From NCBI GenBank assembly GCA_034440635.1, contig JAOTON010000893.1, positions 180,001-244,000 of the forward strand: a DNA stretch of 64,000 bases. The letters run 5' to 3'. The position numbers and the translations under genes were made by a program. Positions 55,005 through 64,000 of the stretch are shown here, in pieces. Under the pieces are notes generated by a model. It was not told where the DNA came from, ran no database searches, and worked only from the letters and a program-made list of their open reading frames with translations. The first letter of the stretch is position 1. Each line of letters begins with the position of its first letter. Origin of the DNA: Lepas anatifera (taxonomy: Eukaryota; Arthropoda; Thecostraca; Lepadidae).

Positions 55005-56036
55005 ATAACATAAATCCGGCACAGGGTGCCTTTTAAACCCCATGAAGCTCCAGTCCACCCGAATACATATTTCAAGAATGAGCCTGAGAGCCTTATGAGG
55101 CTGCAAACATTGTTTGAAGTCATTACTCAGACATACCCAGTCTCGGAACTCTCGTGCCCAGGCGCCTTGGTTACTGGCAGGTGCCCAGGCGCCTGGAGCT
55201 ATAGGCACCAGCGAGACGGTACTGATCCCTTTGGTTCAAAACACCGTGCCCCCCTGCGCACCACACACTACTTACTACGTGTGACCTTGCACCTGTATTT
55301 GTAAACACATAGTAATCACGTGACCCAGGTATACGTGCCAGTCGAGCGAAGGGTCGGGGATTATCAGAGGCGGTGGAAAGTCAGCGGAAGACTACCCCGT
55401 CAGAATGCAGCAAAATCAGTTTTTGTGTAATATTTGCTTACCCAGCTGTCAGATTAAGAAATAATGGTGACCACTGGAAAGCTCTTGAAAAATGCACATG
55501 ATGAACCAGCTTGTAAAGGTAAAGGCACCATAGGTTGCGAGATATCCATCCTAAACCGGTCGAGCCTAGTCATGGTAATTTCAATTGCGGGGTACCGTAC
55601 ATGGCAGATTGGTGCGAATTTTTGGTGGCTGGCGGTGGGAGAATTCTAGATGGCTGTTGCGGCTCGTCTGGCATGCTGCCATACTTTGCAGACTGGGATT
55701 TTTATCTGATTTGTATCTGAAAATAAATTAAACTTCTTGCTCGGCCTCATTCCTAACACGTATATTTGTGATATTCTCCTGTTTTTTCCTGTTGCTCTGC
55801 TTTGTCTGTTTGCTGCCTAATTGTTTTGTTCTGTTCTTGTTTTTGGTTTCTTTTGGTTTGTTCCCATTAGTGCCTTAATTTGATATCGCCGAACGCATTT
55901 TGTCTGTGGTTTAGATATATCCTGCTTTGTTTATGTTTGTTTTAGCAAGTTTTGTTTTCTGAGTTTTATTTGTTTTGTTTTGTTTGTTTTCTAGTTTTTC
56001 TAGTTTTTTGGTTTGATTGCTTTTCTTGAATGTTGT
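55005..56036. other. No gene; MULE-like MITE remnant at about 55590-55695
   Basis: 55590-55695 has CATGGCAGATTGGTGCGAAT at left and GCTGCCATACTTTGCAGACTG at right (21 nt; core CCATACTTTGCAGACTG), matching MULE-like MITEs A and B, shortened. A TTTTGTTTG-rich stretch follows at 55830-56010. Confidence 0.5.
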
Positions 56037-56051
56037 TGAGTTTGACTGGTT

Positions 56052-57636
56052 TCAGCGGTGGAGTGAAATAAATGGTCTACGCTTTTCAACCTCTAAAACC
56101 AAATGCATGCATTTTTGCACCCGACGGAGGGTATGTGAACATCCTATTCTGAACATCGCGGGCCATGAGATAGAAGTAGTGGACCAGACACGCTTCCTAG
56201 GATTAATACTTGGCCGCAGACTAACATACGCCGCTCACTTCAGAAAGCTTAGAGAGAGCTGTTTTAGTTGCCTTAATATTCTTAAGGTCTTAACCCGCAT
56301 GACATACGGCTCGGATAGAAAAACACTCTTAACATTGTACAGATCCTTAATAAGATCAAAACTAGAATATGGAAGCGTGGTATATGACTCTGCGACAGAA
56401 ACATCCAAAAGAATGTTGGACACTGTCCAAAACCAGGCCCTTCGAATTATAACCGGTGCTTTTCGTACCTCACCCGTTTCAAGCCTGCACGTGGATATAC
56501 ACGAGATGCCACTTGCTTTGCGACGGAGATATGTTGCCATGCGATATGCGTTGAAGCTTAAACAGGACTCCGACCATCCTATAACACTTTTTTGACAACA
56601 GTAGACTGAGGCGAATCGACAATGGTTCTCGCACATCTGCTCGACACCCTGGAATTAGAATCCGTGCATGGCTGAGCGAGGCTGACATCAATCATGAAAG
56701 TGTCGAAACCGCGCAGCTGCCAGCTGCCGAGCCGTGGCGGACGTCCAAGGTCGAGGTTGATACACGGCTACTAGAGCTGACTAAGGGCCTGATGCCGGAA
56801 GCCGTGCGTCAAACCTTTCTGGAATACTGCTCGTCCAGGTTTCCAAATCATGCAGCCTTCTATACGGATGGATCGAAGTGTGTTATTGGTGCGGGATGCG
56901 CGTTTGTAGGTAGCAATATTCAGCGACGTATTCACTCCCACGGGCTGCCTCAGTGTTCACAGCGGAATTATACGCCATCTTTCGGTGCTTGGATCAGGTT
57001 CTGCGGTCGAGAACCAACCGATTTGTAATTTTCAGTGATTCTCTTTCGTCATTACAATCACTCCAATCACTTACGTACAACGCATCAAACTCATATCTTT
57101 TACCTCTCATCAGACACAAGATACACCAGGCTGTGAGTCGAGGGAAGTCCGTGACTCTTGCGTGGGTACCTAGTCACAGTGGCATCAAGGGAAACGAACT
57201 GGCCGATGGGGCAGCTAAAGAAGCAGCGAGCAGCGAGCCTTCCCGTGGAATCCGTGTTCCGTACTTTGATATGTTCCCGTGTGTTAGGAGCTACCTCTCC
57301 GGAATCTGGCAGCAACGATGGGACGCGGACCCCAAGGGTGGCAAGCTGAGGGAGCTGAAGCCCCGGATAGGACCGTGGTCATCTGCCAATGCAGGCAGCA
57401 GAAGGGACGAGGTTGTTATCTCTAGACTAAGAATAGGGCACACGTACTCCACGCACTCTTACCTCTTGACTGGCGACCGCCCGCCGGAATGTCCGCGATG
57501 CGGCGATAGGCTGACGGTGAAGCACGTACTGGTGGAGTGCCGTGACTTTGAGCTGGAGAGTAGGCGCTATTTGCCCGGCTCACCGTCGCTAGAGTCGCTT
57601 CTGGGGGAATCCCCTCTGTTAATTGTTCAGATATAG
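56052..57636 (+). pseudogene. I-clade RT end, RNase H and C-terminal knuckle, frameshifted
   Basis: From 56052 the frame reads QRWSEINGLRFSTSKTKCMH, FLGLILGRRLTY and ALRIITGAFRTSPVSS, then a frame-ending TGA in a T-run (56587-56594). Later frames carry RNase H: FYTDGSK (first Asp), FTAELYAIFRC (Glu), VIFSDSLSSL (Asp) and WVPSHSGIKGNELADGAAK (His, Asp). The protein ends with RLRIGHTYSTHSYLL and CPRCGD, HVLVEC, the C-C-H-C end block. A second frameshift is near 56950. RNase H would remove the RNA template during reverse transcription; all four acidic residues are present. Confidence 0.85.
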
Positions 57637-57947
57637 AAATGTATCTGAGAGCAGTAAATTTTAAGGTGATATACTCTCCTACGTAGCTGGGTGTCTGTAC
57701 AGTTTTATGAAGTAACCTCATTGATGTAGCTGTCTATTCAAGTGACCAAGAGGAGTTTTTTCTCCCTTTTATCTACTGATTAGCCAGACGTTGGTGGATG
57801 GATCACATGTTTAACATGTTTTAGGAGGACTACGTTGTTGTGTGTGTTTTTCCCTGCTTGAGCCTCCCGAAATGTTTGTTCGCGATGTTATGGGCGCCAT
57901 GTGACCTTGGCTGTCGGCGCGCCCGAAAACCCCAATGATGATGATGA
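56052..57947 (+). mobile_element. I-clade non-LTR retrotransposon, 5'-truncated, with 15-bp duplication
   Basis: TGAGTTTGACTGGTT lies at 56037-56051 and again at 57948-57962. Between them is the 3' 1.9 kb of an I-clade element: end of RT, RNase H, C-terminal knuckle, a 311-bp 3' UTR and a (ATG)n tail (57935-57947). The 3' UTR end (GTTATGGGCGCCATGTGACC) matches that of the minus-strand copy near 59550. Confidence 0.9.
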
Positions 57948-58007
57948 TGAGTTTGACTGGTTCCTGCTTTGATTAGGTATTTGTCCTTATTTCTTATATT
58001 TGTTCTT

Positions 58008-58052
58008 ACCATACCATACCATACCATACCATACCATACCATACCATACCAT
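58008..58052. repeat. (CCATA)n microsatellite, probable 3' tail of the CR1-type copy
   Basis: Nine CCATA units. On the minus strand this is (TATGG)n directly after the CR1-type 3' region, as expected for a 3' microsatellite tail. Confidence 0.8.
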
Positions 58053-59504
58053 AAGTGATTGGGAACTGTTTGAGGCTCAGTGACCTGTTTGGAGTTTTAT
58101 CCCAACGAGCTCGGGTCTCGTAAGTGCATGGAAAGGTTTCAAAAAGGAGTAATGTACATGTACGCTGCCCAGTGTTTGTCCAGATTGTTCTTGAAATTAT
58201 CAGTGCTGCAGGACAGCACTACCCAGTCCGGCAGCGAATTCCAGTCATTGATGGTTCGTACACTGAAGTGGTTTCTTCTTTCCCTGGTTTGGGCTTCTGG
58301 TTTGCTCAGCTTCAGTGGATGGCCTCTGGTCGGGATTCCAGTTGCCCTCTTGAAAAAGTGATTTTCCCTGAGGTCTACTCGTCCTGTGAGTGTGTTGTAG
58401 ACCCAAATCATATCACCTCACCGTCGTCGATAGAGGAGAGAAGGTAGCTTTAGGGTCCTCAGACGGGTCTCATATGGCAGGTGCCGAAGACCTTCCGTCA
58501 ATTTCGTTGCTCGTCCTTGAATCCTTTCCAGAGCCTGTTCGTCCATTCTGGAGAAGGGTCCCCAGACCGTATTTCCAAACTCCAAGTGAGGCCGGACGAG
58601 GGACTTATACAGAAGGGGTAGCATTACTTGGTCGAGATTGCTGAAGACCCTCCGGATCACTCCAAGCATTCGACTAGCCTTGCTGACTGCTGTGGTAGAC
58701 TGGGTCTTGAACTTCAGCTGCTCGTCAATGAGCACCCCGAGATCACGTTCGGTTGACACCGTTCTCATGTTGTTCCCGTTCAGAGAGTAGGTTACCTGTG
58801 GATTACGAGAGCCTAGATGAAGAGTGGTACATTTATCCACATTGAATGGTAACTGCCATGCGTTTGACCACTGGTACAGGATATCTAGGTCCTTCTGAAG
58901 CAGGATGCTGTCTGCTTTCGTTCTGATAGGTCTATAAAGCTTGGTGTCATCAGCAAATAGCTGCACCCCGCTGGAGACTGCATTTGGGAGGTCATTAACG
59001 AACAGCAAGAACAGGGTTGGGCCAAGAACCGAACCTTGGGGAATACCACTGGTAACCGGCAGCCAGTCCGATCTTGCTAGATGTACTTGGACCCGTTGGT
59101 GTCGTCCTGCGAGAAAGGCTCCGATCCAGTTAAGCAAACTTCCTGTGATCCCTAATGCTTCCAGCTTGATAAGGAGCCTCATGTGTGGTACCGAATCAAA
59201 CGCCTTCTTGAAGTCGAGGTATTGTATGTCCACTGGAAGTCCCTTATCAATGGCAGAAGTCCAGTCTTCAGATGCTACCAGAAGCTGAGTCGTGCATGAC
59301 CTTTTGGGCAAGAAACCATGCTGGGCAGGATTCAACCGACCAGTTTCGACTAGGAACTGGATGATTTTGTCTCTGACCAGGGATTCCAAAACCTTGGACA
59401 CCACCGAAGTTAGGCTAACTGGTCTATAATTTGTCGGTTCTTGTTTAGAACTTTTCTTGAAAATCGGGATAATTTCACCTTCTTTCCACTTCTCCGGTAA
59501 TTCA
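58053..59504 (-). pseudogene. CR1/Jockey-type reverse transcriptase, 5'-truncated
   Basis: The minus frame from about 59504 starts ELPEKWKEGEIIPIFKKSS and includes NYRPVSLTSV, GFLPKRSCTTQLL, YLDFKKAFDSV (catalytic Asp), SGIPQGSVLGPTLFLLFVND, LFADD (catalytic pair), ERDLGVLIDEQLKF and RPHLEFGNTVWGPF, then LPSLLYRRR. A frame change at about 58415 leads into the C-terminus (MIWVYNTLTGRVDLRENHF, SVRTINDWNSLPDWVV). The open frame extends upstream to 59581 only because it reads through the 3' end of a neighbouring I-clade element. Close relative of 11890-12990. Endonuclease missing. Confidence 0.85.
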
Positions 59505-59805
59505 TCATCATCATAGTTGGGGTTTAAGGGCGCGTCGACTGCAGTGGTCATATTGCGCCCATAACTTAGCATATTGCGCACATAGGAGAGACGTGTAGAT
59601 ACGCAACGAGTAGTAGTAGTAGTCAGTACGGGTTTCTACAGGTCAAGTACTAAAACTAAAAGGTAGTGTCGCGTCCTAAAATGTGCTAGATCTCTAATCT
59701 CTACATTATAAGATCCGGGCTAAAAATGGACGTTTCACATCACGGGACTAGGTCGGCGAATAAATTATATTGAAGTCGATACTTTAAAAAAACACGATAC
59801 CTGAC

Positions 59806-62035
59806 AACTCAACAGAAGAGGACTGTCCCAAAAGACATTCCAATGATGGAGACCCCCAAGTGTCGCATTCTTTCGATCTGGTAATCTGGACAATCCACAA
59901 GAACATGCCTAACGCTAAGCGGGTCACCGCATTGCGGGCACTCAGGTCGCTCTCCTCTGCTCAAGAGGTACGAATGGGTGGCGTGCGTGTGACCAATCCG
60001 CAGCCTAGAGAGAACCTCCTCTCCTAGATCCCAAACTACTCGACTGCCGCTCCCCTATCTTAGGCTTAAACCCTCTGAGCTTGGAGCCTCTGGCGTCCTC
60101 GTCCCATCTCTGCTGCCAATTCTCTAAAACACACTTCTTGACCAGAGCGTAAAGGTAAAAAAATGGGACACGAAGACCAGGGAGAGCGGCACGCTCTCCA
60201 GCAGTCTTTGCAGCTCTGTCAGCTCGCTCGTTTCCAGTGATGCCACAGTGGCTCGGAACAAAGACAATCTCTACACTTTTCCCCTTCTCCTTTAGGTTGT
60301 GCAGCTTGCGTCTTTTAAGGGCCAAGAGATAAGATGATGATGCTTTGTAAAAGTAAAAAGACTGCAAAGCCTGCAAAGAGGACAATGAGTCGGTAAAAAT
60401 TGCAAACTTCCTCGCCCTGGACTTAGACACCTGGTCTAAGCAACGAAAGATCGCATACAGTTCTGAGGTAAAAACAGATGATTCGCGAGGTAGACTGAAG
60501 CCCTTCTCGACATCGTCACCGACAAATGCACATCCTACGCCGCTATCACTCTTCGAGCCATCCGTATAGAAACGGGTACGATTTTCAAATGATTCAGAGC
60601 AGAATTCCAGAAACAGCTGACATGCTGCTTCAGGGGGTACATTTTTGCAAAGTTCAAGTAAATATGTACTTGTGTGAACTGCTGAGATGTGCCATGGTTC
60701 AACATCGAGTGCCCCATACGGTTCTACGAGCCTTGTGTTGATATCTGCTTCCGTCAGCCAGGTACGAACTCTGACTCCAGGGTGGCGGGATGCTAGGCGC
60801 GAGCCATCGTCAATCTGGCGGAGTTGGGCGTCCGCAAAAAAGGTTTGATATGTGGGATGTGCTGGTGATTGTTTGATTTTAACGGCGTATCGCATAGCGA
60901 GCATCTTACGGCGCAACTCAAGCGGCATTTCGTTTATGTCTACCAGCATGCTCATAATCGGTGAAGTGCGAAACGCTCCTGTAATTATCCTGATGGCCTG
61001 ATGATGAACAATGTCAAGAATCTTTTTCGCAGACTGGGATGGGGCCTCATACACAAGGCTACCGTATTCGATCTTCGAGCGAACGAGTGACCTATAAAGC
61101 ATAATAAGCGTTTTTCGATCAGCACCATATCTCATCTTTGTCAGCACCTTGAGTATATTCAGCGATTCAAAACATTTTTTGCGGAGCTCCTTTATGTGTG
61201 GTACATATGATAATTTTTTGTCGAGTGCGAGTCCAAGGAATTTAGTTTCATTTACGACTTCGATTCGATTCCCGTAAATGTGTAGTGTCGGATCTTCACA
61301 ATCTCTGCGTCTGTTGCAAAAGTGCATACACTTTGTTTTTGTGCTGGAAAAGTTCAATCCATTGTGCTTAATCCACTGTTCTAGGCGATCGAGGCCAAGC
61401 TGCAGTCGCCTTTGTGCTGCGGCGGTAGTAGAGGCTGTCACCCATATAGTGAAATCATCAACGAAAAGAGCATTACGTATGTTTGTAGGAAGAGTGTCTG
61501 CGACATCATTAATCATGACGGCGAACAAGGCAATAGACATCACGGATCCCTGGGCTATACCGCTCTGTTGTTGGTAGCGGTTCGATAATGCAGTGTTGAC
61601 GCGGAATCGGAAATATCTATCTTTCAGGAAATTTGAAATAAACCATCCCATGTGGCCTCGAATGCCGAGTGCAAAAAGTTTGCGTAAAATTCCGTGCCTC
61701 CACGTGCAATCATAGGCGCGCTCGACGTCAAAGAACACTGCTATTGTGTGGAATTTCCGTAGAAATCCTTCTCGTATTGATGCGTCTATGGAAACTAGAT
61801 GATCAAGCGTAGAGCGACCTTGACGAAAACCACACTGACTCTTGCAGAGTAACTGGTTGCTCTCGAGGTACCATACAAGACGTGTATTTACCATTTTTTC
61901 AAATACCTTACCAACACATGAAGTTAAGGAGATCGGACGAAAGTCGGTAGGCAGGGAACCAGTCTTGCCGGGTTTCAAGATCGGTATAATAGCTGCTTCA
62001 CGCCACTGGTCCGGAAAATCATTATTACTCCACAT
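59806..62035 (-). pseudogene. I-clade RT and RNase H polyprotein, 676-codon open piece
   Basis: The longest retroelement frame in the window (62035-60005) starts MWSNNDFPDQWREAAIIPIL. Residues about 67-76 are SQCGFRQGRS; 101-109 FFDVERAYD (catalytic Asp); 159-165 GIAQGSV; 191-194 FVDD (catalytic pair, Phe-Val for Tyr-Ala). RNase H has Asp492 (FYTDGSK), Glu525 (SELYAIF), Asp549 (IFTDSLSS), His596 (VPSHCG) and Asp606 (RADRAAK). A frameshift near 60020 separates the C-terminal block (SRLRIGHTHATHSYLL, CPQCGD, RHVLVDCP), ending about 59806. The first RT blocks lie beyond the SINE (62400-62720). It is the best preserved retroelement frame here, but its 5' end is lost. Confidence 0.87.
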
Positions 62036-62399
62036 ATTGTTTTTTTATAAATTTTGTTCAAGTTGTTCCTGGTAAGGCTGCTGGAGTCGGAGTCTCACTA
62101 AAGTCATCAAGGGACTTGTCACGGAGACCCCGACCCCACCACCCGAACGAGCAACTCCCTCAATGGAGGCTTAATTTAGAAGCCAAAGTTTAACGTCCCA
62201 CAAAGCACAGGGACAGCCGCCCCGCTCAGGTCACCCTCTCACCAGTCAGTTGCCAGCCGACCTGTACGTCGGGTAAACTATTGAGCGCCGGAGCGTCTCA
62301 GGGGAACCGATCCCAAGCCTGGACATGCACTGCCACTGCATGCTTCTGAGCAGCGGGTCGGAGCCCAACGCTCTACCAACTGAGCTACCGGGGCGGCTA
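62036..62399 (-). mobile_element. tRNA-derived SINE inserted in the I-clade RT
   Basis: The minus strand starts GCCGCCCCGGTAGCTCAGTT with TGGTAGAGCG, a textbook tRNA D-arm/A-box, and has a B-box-like GATCGGTTCCCC 80 bases on. The body continues through GTGCTTTGTGGGACGTTAAA and ends in an A/T-rich tail (62040-62060). It separates RT residues LLSLLNIL from MWSNNDFPDQW. No clear target duplication. Confidence 0.75.
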
Positions 62400-62720
62400 A
62401 GAATATTTAACAATGACAAGAGAGACAACTCAGGCAAATGACAAAGCATACTGTTTGTGATGGTATCCGGACCGGGCGACACCGGTCTAACGGTGGAGAG
62501 TGCCGCCCTGAGTTCAGCTGTAGAAAAAGGGGCATTGTAACAGGCGGAATTATTTTGTCCAAAATCCACGGGCCTTCGCTCGGCTCTCACGGATTCGTGT
62601 GAACTCCCTACTTTGCAAGGAAATGCTACAGCGGTCCGAAAAGGCCGCCGCCATACACTCCGCCACATCATGACCACAGTTTCCTCCACTGAGTGTCTGA
62701 AGTTTCCACTTCGACAGAAC
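62400..62720 (-). pseudogene. I-clade RT linker/N-terminal piece beyond the SINE
   Basis: Frames give DVAECMAAAFSDRCSISLQS, then after a frameshift near 62580 RRPVDFGQNNSACYNAPFST and VSPGPDTITNSMLCHLPEL. This is the region that precedes NDFPDQWREA in I-clade proteins, so it completes the RT N-terminus interrupted by the SINE. Confidence 0.75.
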
Positions 62721-62909
62721 CACAATCAACCTCAGTGTCCTGCAATGCCTCCACCCAATTTGAGGCCTGTAGCCAGGATCCTCAGGATCTATGCCTCCCA
62801 AATTCTTTGTGACACCGATTATTTTTGGTAGGATATCAATAACAAAGCGGCTGTTGGTTACAGAGCAGAGTGGGGGGTGAGCGAGTGAGCTTTGGACGCA
62901 GCGGCGGCT

Positions 62910-63098
62910 ATGGATGCGCCCAGGGATGCGGTCGGCCTGCACCAGCACTGTGAGCGCTGTGTGAAGCTGAGCCGGTGCGCCCAGGCGGCTGCCGCTGCCG
63001 GGGAGAGGTGTCCACTCACGTCCTGCCCAGCCGGCTGCGGACACAGAATGCATACCTGCAAGCTGGCCGAACACCAGCTGCTCTGTCCGGAGACGCGG
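62910..63098 (+). CDS. FBXO30/FBXO40-like protein, first coding exon (TRAF-type zinc finger)
   Basis: From the ATG at 62910 (MDAPRDAVGLHQHCERC) the exon encodes 63 residues with cysteine/histidine spacing of the FBXO30/40 N-terminal TRAF-type zinc finger: HCERCVKLSRC, then CPLTSCPAGCGHRMHTCKL and EHQLLCPETR. It ends CGG|GTCAGT, a good donor, in phase 0. The family are F-box substrate receptors of SCF ubiquitin ligases; the F-box itself lies further C-terminal, outside the window. The CpG-rich exon contrasts with its surroundings. The nearest upstream sequence is the 5' edge of a retroelement, so promoter space is short or TE-derived. Confidence 0.85.
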
Positions 63099-63843
63099 GT
63101 CAGTCGCCGGCGTTAGTGACAGTGCGCTGGGGCTCCAATTTCTCTTTTTAAAGTTTTCTAATGGCCCAATTTCTTCTTGGTTTTAGAGTTCTTGGTTTGG
63201 AGAGTTCTTGGTGTTTTACAGGGACAGGCTGTAAAAGTTTGTATTTTAGTTGTTACAGTGTCAATTTTTTGTTTCCGGTTTTCAGTACGTGCTGCCTCTT
63301 ACGTCATCTTATATTTTCGATTGAGGTTCAAGATCATTCCGTTTAACCTTCATTTAGCTTGAGGCAGTCTTCCTGCTTCAGGCAAACCTGAAAATGCATG
63401 GGATTTATTTTTAACATAGGTAGCTTGCTGCTGGTAAAGTAAATATGTTGGCCAAACCCTCAATTATTTCTTTGAGAGCTGGCTAGATACGCAATGTGGA
63501 CCACTTATATATTCACCGGAGAGTGTTCCAGCAGCAGGGATTCGCATGCTGGTAGATCGCGCTGAGATTGGATCCGTGTATCGAAGCCCGCAGTAGAATG
63601 CATGGTTGACAGAACTGATCCAAAGTCTCCTACATTGTGTCTACATTATACCAAAACTGCAATGTTTGATCCCTTATGACTCACGCATGGTCTGTAAGTT
63701 CTCTGTCAGTTGATATTTATTTATTTATCTCAATTGACGAGGCAAGGCGACTATTTGCCAGTGCACCATATCGCTGTATGAAAGCACACCAGCACGGCCT
63801 GTTGTTGAGCATGTATCTAACGCTGCAGCTCTACTGCTGGCAG
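63099..63843 (+). other. Intron of the FBXO30/40-like gene
   Basis: 745 bp, AT-rich, from GTCAGT to a pyrimidine-rich CTCTACTGCTGGCAG acceptor. Phase 0. No repeat recognised. Confidence 0.8.
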
Positions 63844-64000
63844 GTGCCGTGCATCAACAGCGAGTACGGCTGTCCGGTGACCCTGCCCCGACGGCTGCGC
63901 GCGGCCCACCTGGTCTCCTGCCCCGCCAGCGTGGTGCTCTGCATGGCCGAGTGGAACCGCTGGCCGCGCTCCCGGCCCGACAGCGGCGCCGGAGGGCCCG
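63844..64000 (+). CDS. FBXO30/FBXO40-like protein, second coding exon (partial, runs off window)
   Basis: The exon starts VPCINSEYGCPVTLPRRLRA and continues HLVSCPASVVLCMAEWNRWP. These are hallmark residues of FBXO30/40: after LCPxxR the family has VPCxNxxxGCP and the strongly conserved CPASVVxCxMEWNRWP-like block. Joining to the first exon gives LCPETR-VPCINSEYGCP with no frame change. The reading frame is open to the window end. I leave the symbol blank because FBXO30 and FBXO40 cannot be told apart from this piece. Confidence 0.9.
   Translation, partial: MPCINSEYGCPVTLPRRLRAAHLVSCPASVVLCMAEWNRWPRSRPDSGAGGP

Larger units (their letters stand above)
59505..62720 (-). mobile_element. I-clade non-LTR retrotransposon, 5'-truncated, with nested SINE
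   Basis: The minus strand holds part of the linker (from about 62720), RT, RNase H, C-terminal knuckle, a 3' UTR of about 300 bp and a tail ACTATGATGATGATGA at 59505-59520. A tRNA-derived SINE (62036-62399) splits the RT N-terminus. The 3' UTR ending is homologous to 57880-57935. The upstream boundary is approximate and no target duplication was found. Confidence 0.85.

Noticed and set aside
62315..62398. Functional tRNA gene on the minus strand
   Set aside because: Only the 5' half resembles a tRNA; no proper anticodon arm or acceptor pairing, and it sits inside a retroelement with a SINE-like body.
62679..62700. Match to the CAGTGGGGGAAACTGTGGTC end of the 13689 element
   Set aside because: The minus strand has CAGTGGAGGAAACTGTGGTC (one mismatch) at the edge of the I-clade copy, but no inverted partner or further homology was found, so it may be chance.

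Overview
This window is eukaryotic, from an animal genome that is most likely an arthropod. The evidence is spliced host genes, I-clade and CR1/Jockey-type non-LTR retrotransposons, a Gypsy-like LTR element, hAT/TTAA/MULE-like DNA elements and long TTAGG-type arrays, the arthropod telomere unit. A crustacean or chelicerate is my guess, at low confidence. There are no operons, ribosome-binding sites or CRISPR arrays.

Only two loci look like host genes. A nine-finger C2H2 zinc-finger protein is on the minus strand (main exon 6814-7862; proposed first exon 9365-9509). The first two coding exons of an FBXO30/FBXO40-like gene with a TRAF-type zinc finger run off the right edge on the plus strand (62910-63098 and 63844-64000). 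A THAP-domain fragment with an in-frame stop (22895-23135) is a probable pseudogene. Nearly everything else is mobile DNA or satellite.

Layout. 1-3.65 kb: a Gypsy-like LTR element (LTR, tRNA-Leu-type primer site, Gag, protease start) cut by a 5'-truncated I-clade retrotransposon, both minus. 3.66-3.89 kb: a small TTAA-flanked element. 6.8-9.5 kb: zinc-finger gene. 10.3-13 kb: broken CR1/Jockey-type element. 13.7-15.6 kb: hAT-like inverted-repeat element. 17-18.6 kb: reverse transcriptase pseudogene. 19-20.4 kb: MULE-like element. 21.5-22.4 kb: foldback element whose arms carry TTAGG/TCAGG arrays. 22.9-23.5 kb: THAP fragment and MULE-like MITE. 24.5-32.6 kb: an 8.2-kb interval bounded by 32-bp inverted repeats with TTAA ends.

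32.9-48.2 kb is the most striking part: a second foldback copy of about 1.2 kb that has been opened by two nested 7-kb inverted-repeat elements. One (33294-40388) sits in its TTAGG array and carries inverted GGATCC satellites. The other (40589-47577) is a hAT-like element with a perfect 8-bp target duplication; it carries a GGCGCC-rich minisatellite and itself contains a 487-bp hAT element with a perfect duplication. 51.3-55 kb holds more TTAA-flanked, AGGTCA-rich elements. 56-62.7 kb holds two I-clade copies, a CR1-type copy and a nested tRNA-derived SINE.

The genes do not form a pathway. The recurring theme is non-autonomous inverted-repeat elements that carry tandem repeats rather than transposase genes, nested inside each other. 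No intact transposase or complete autonomous retrotransposon is visible.
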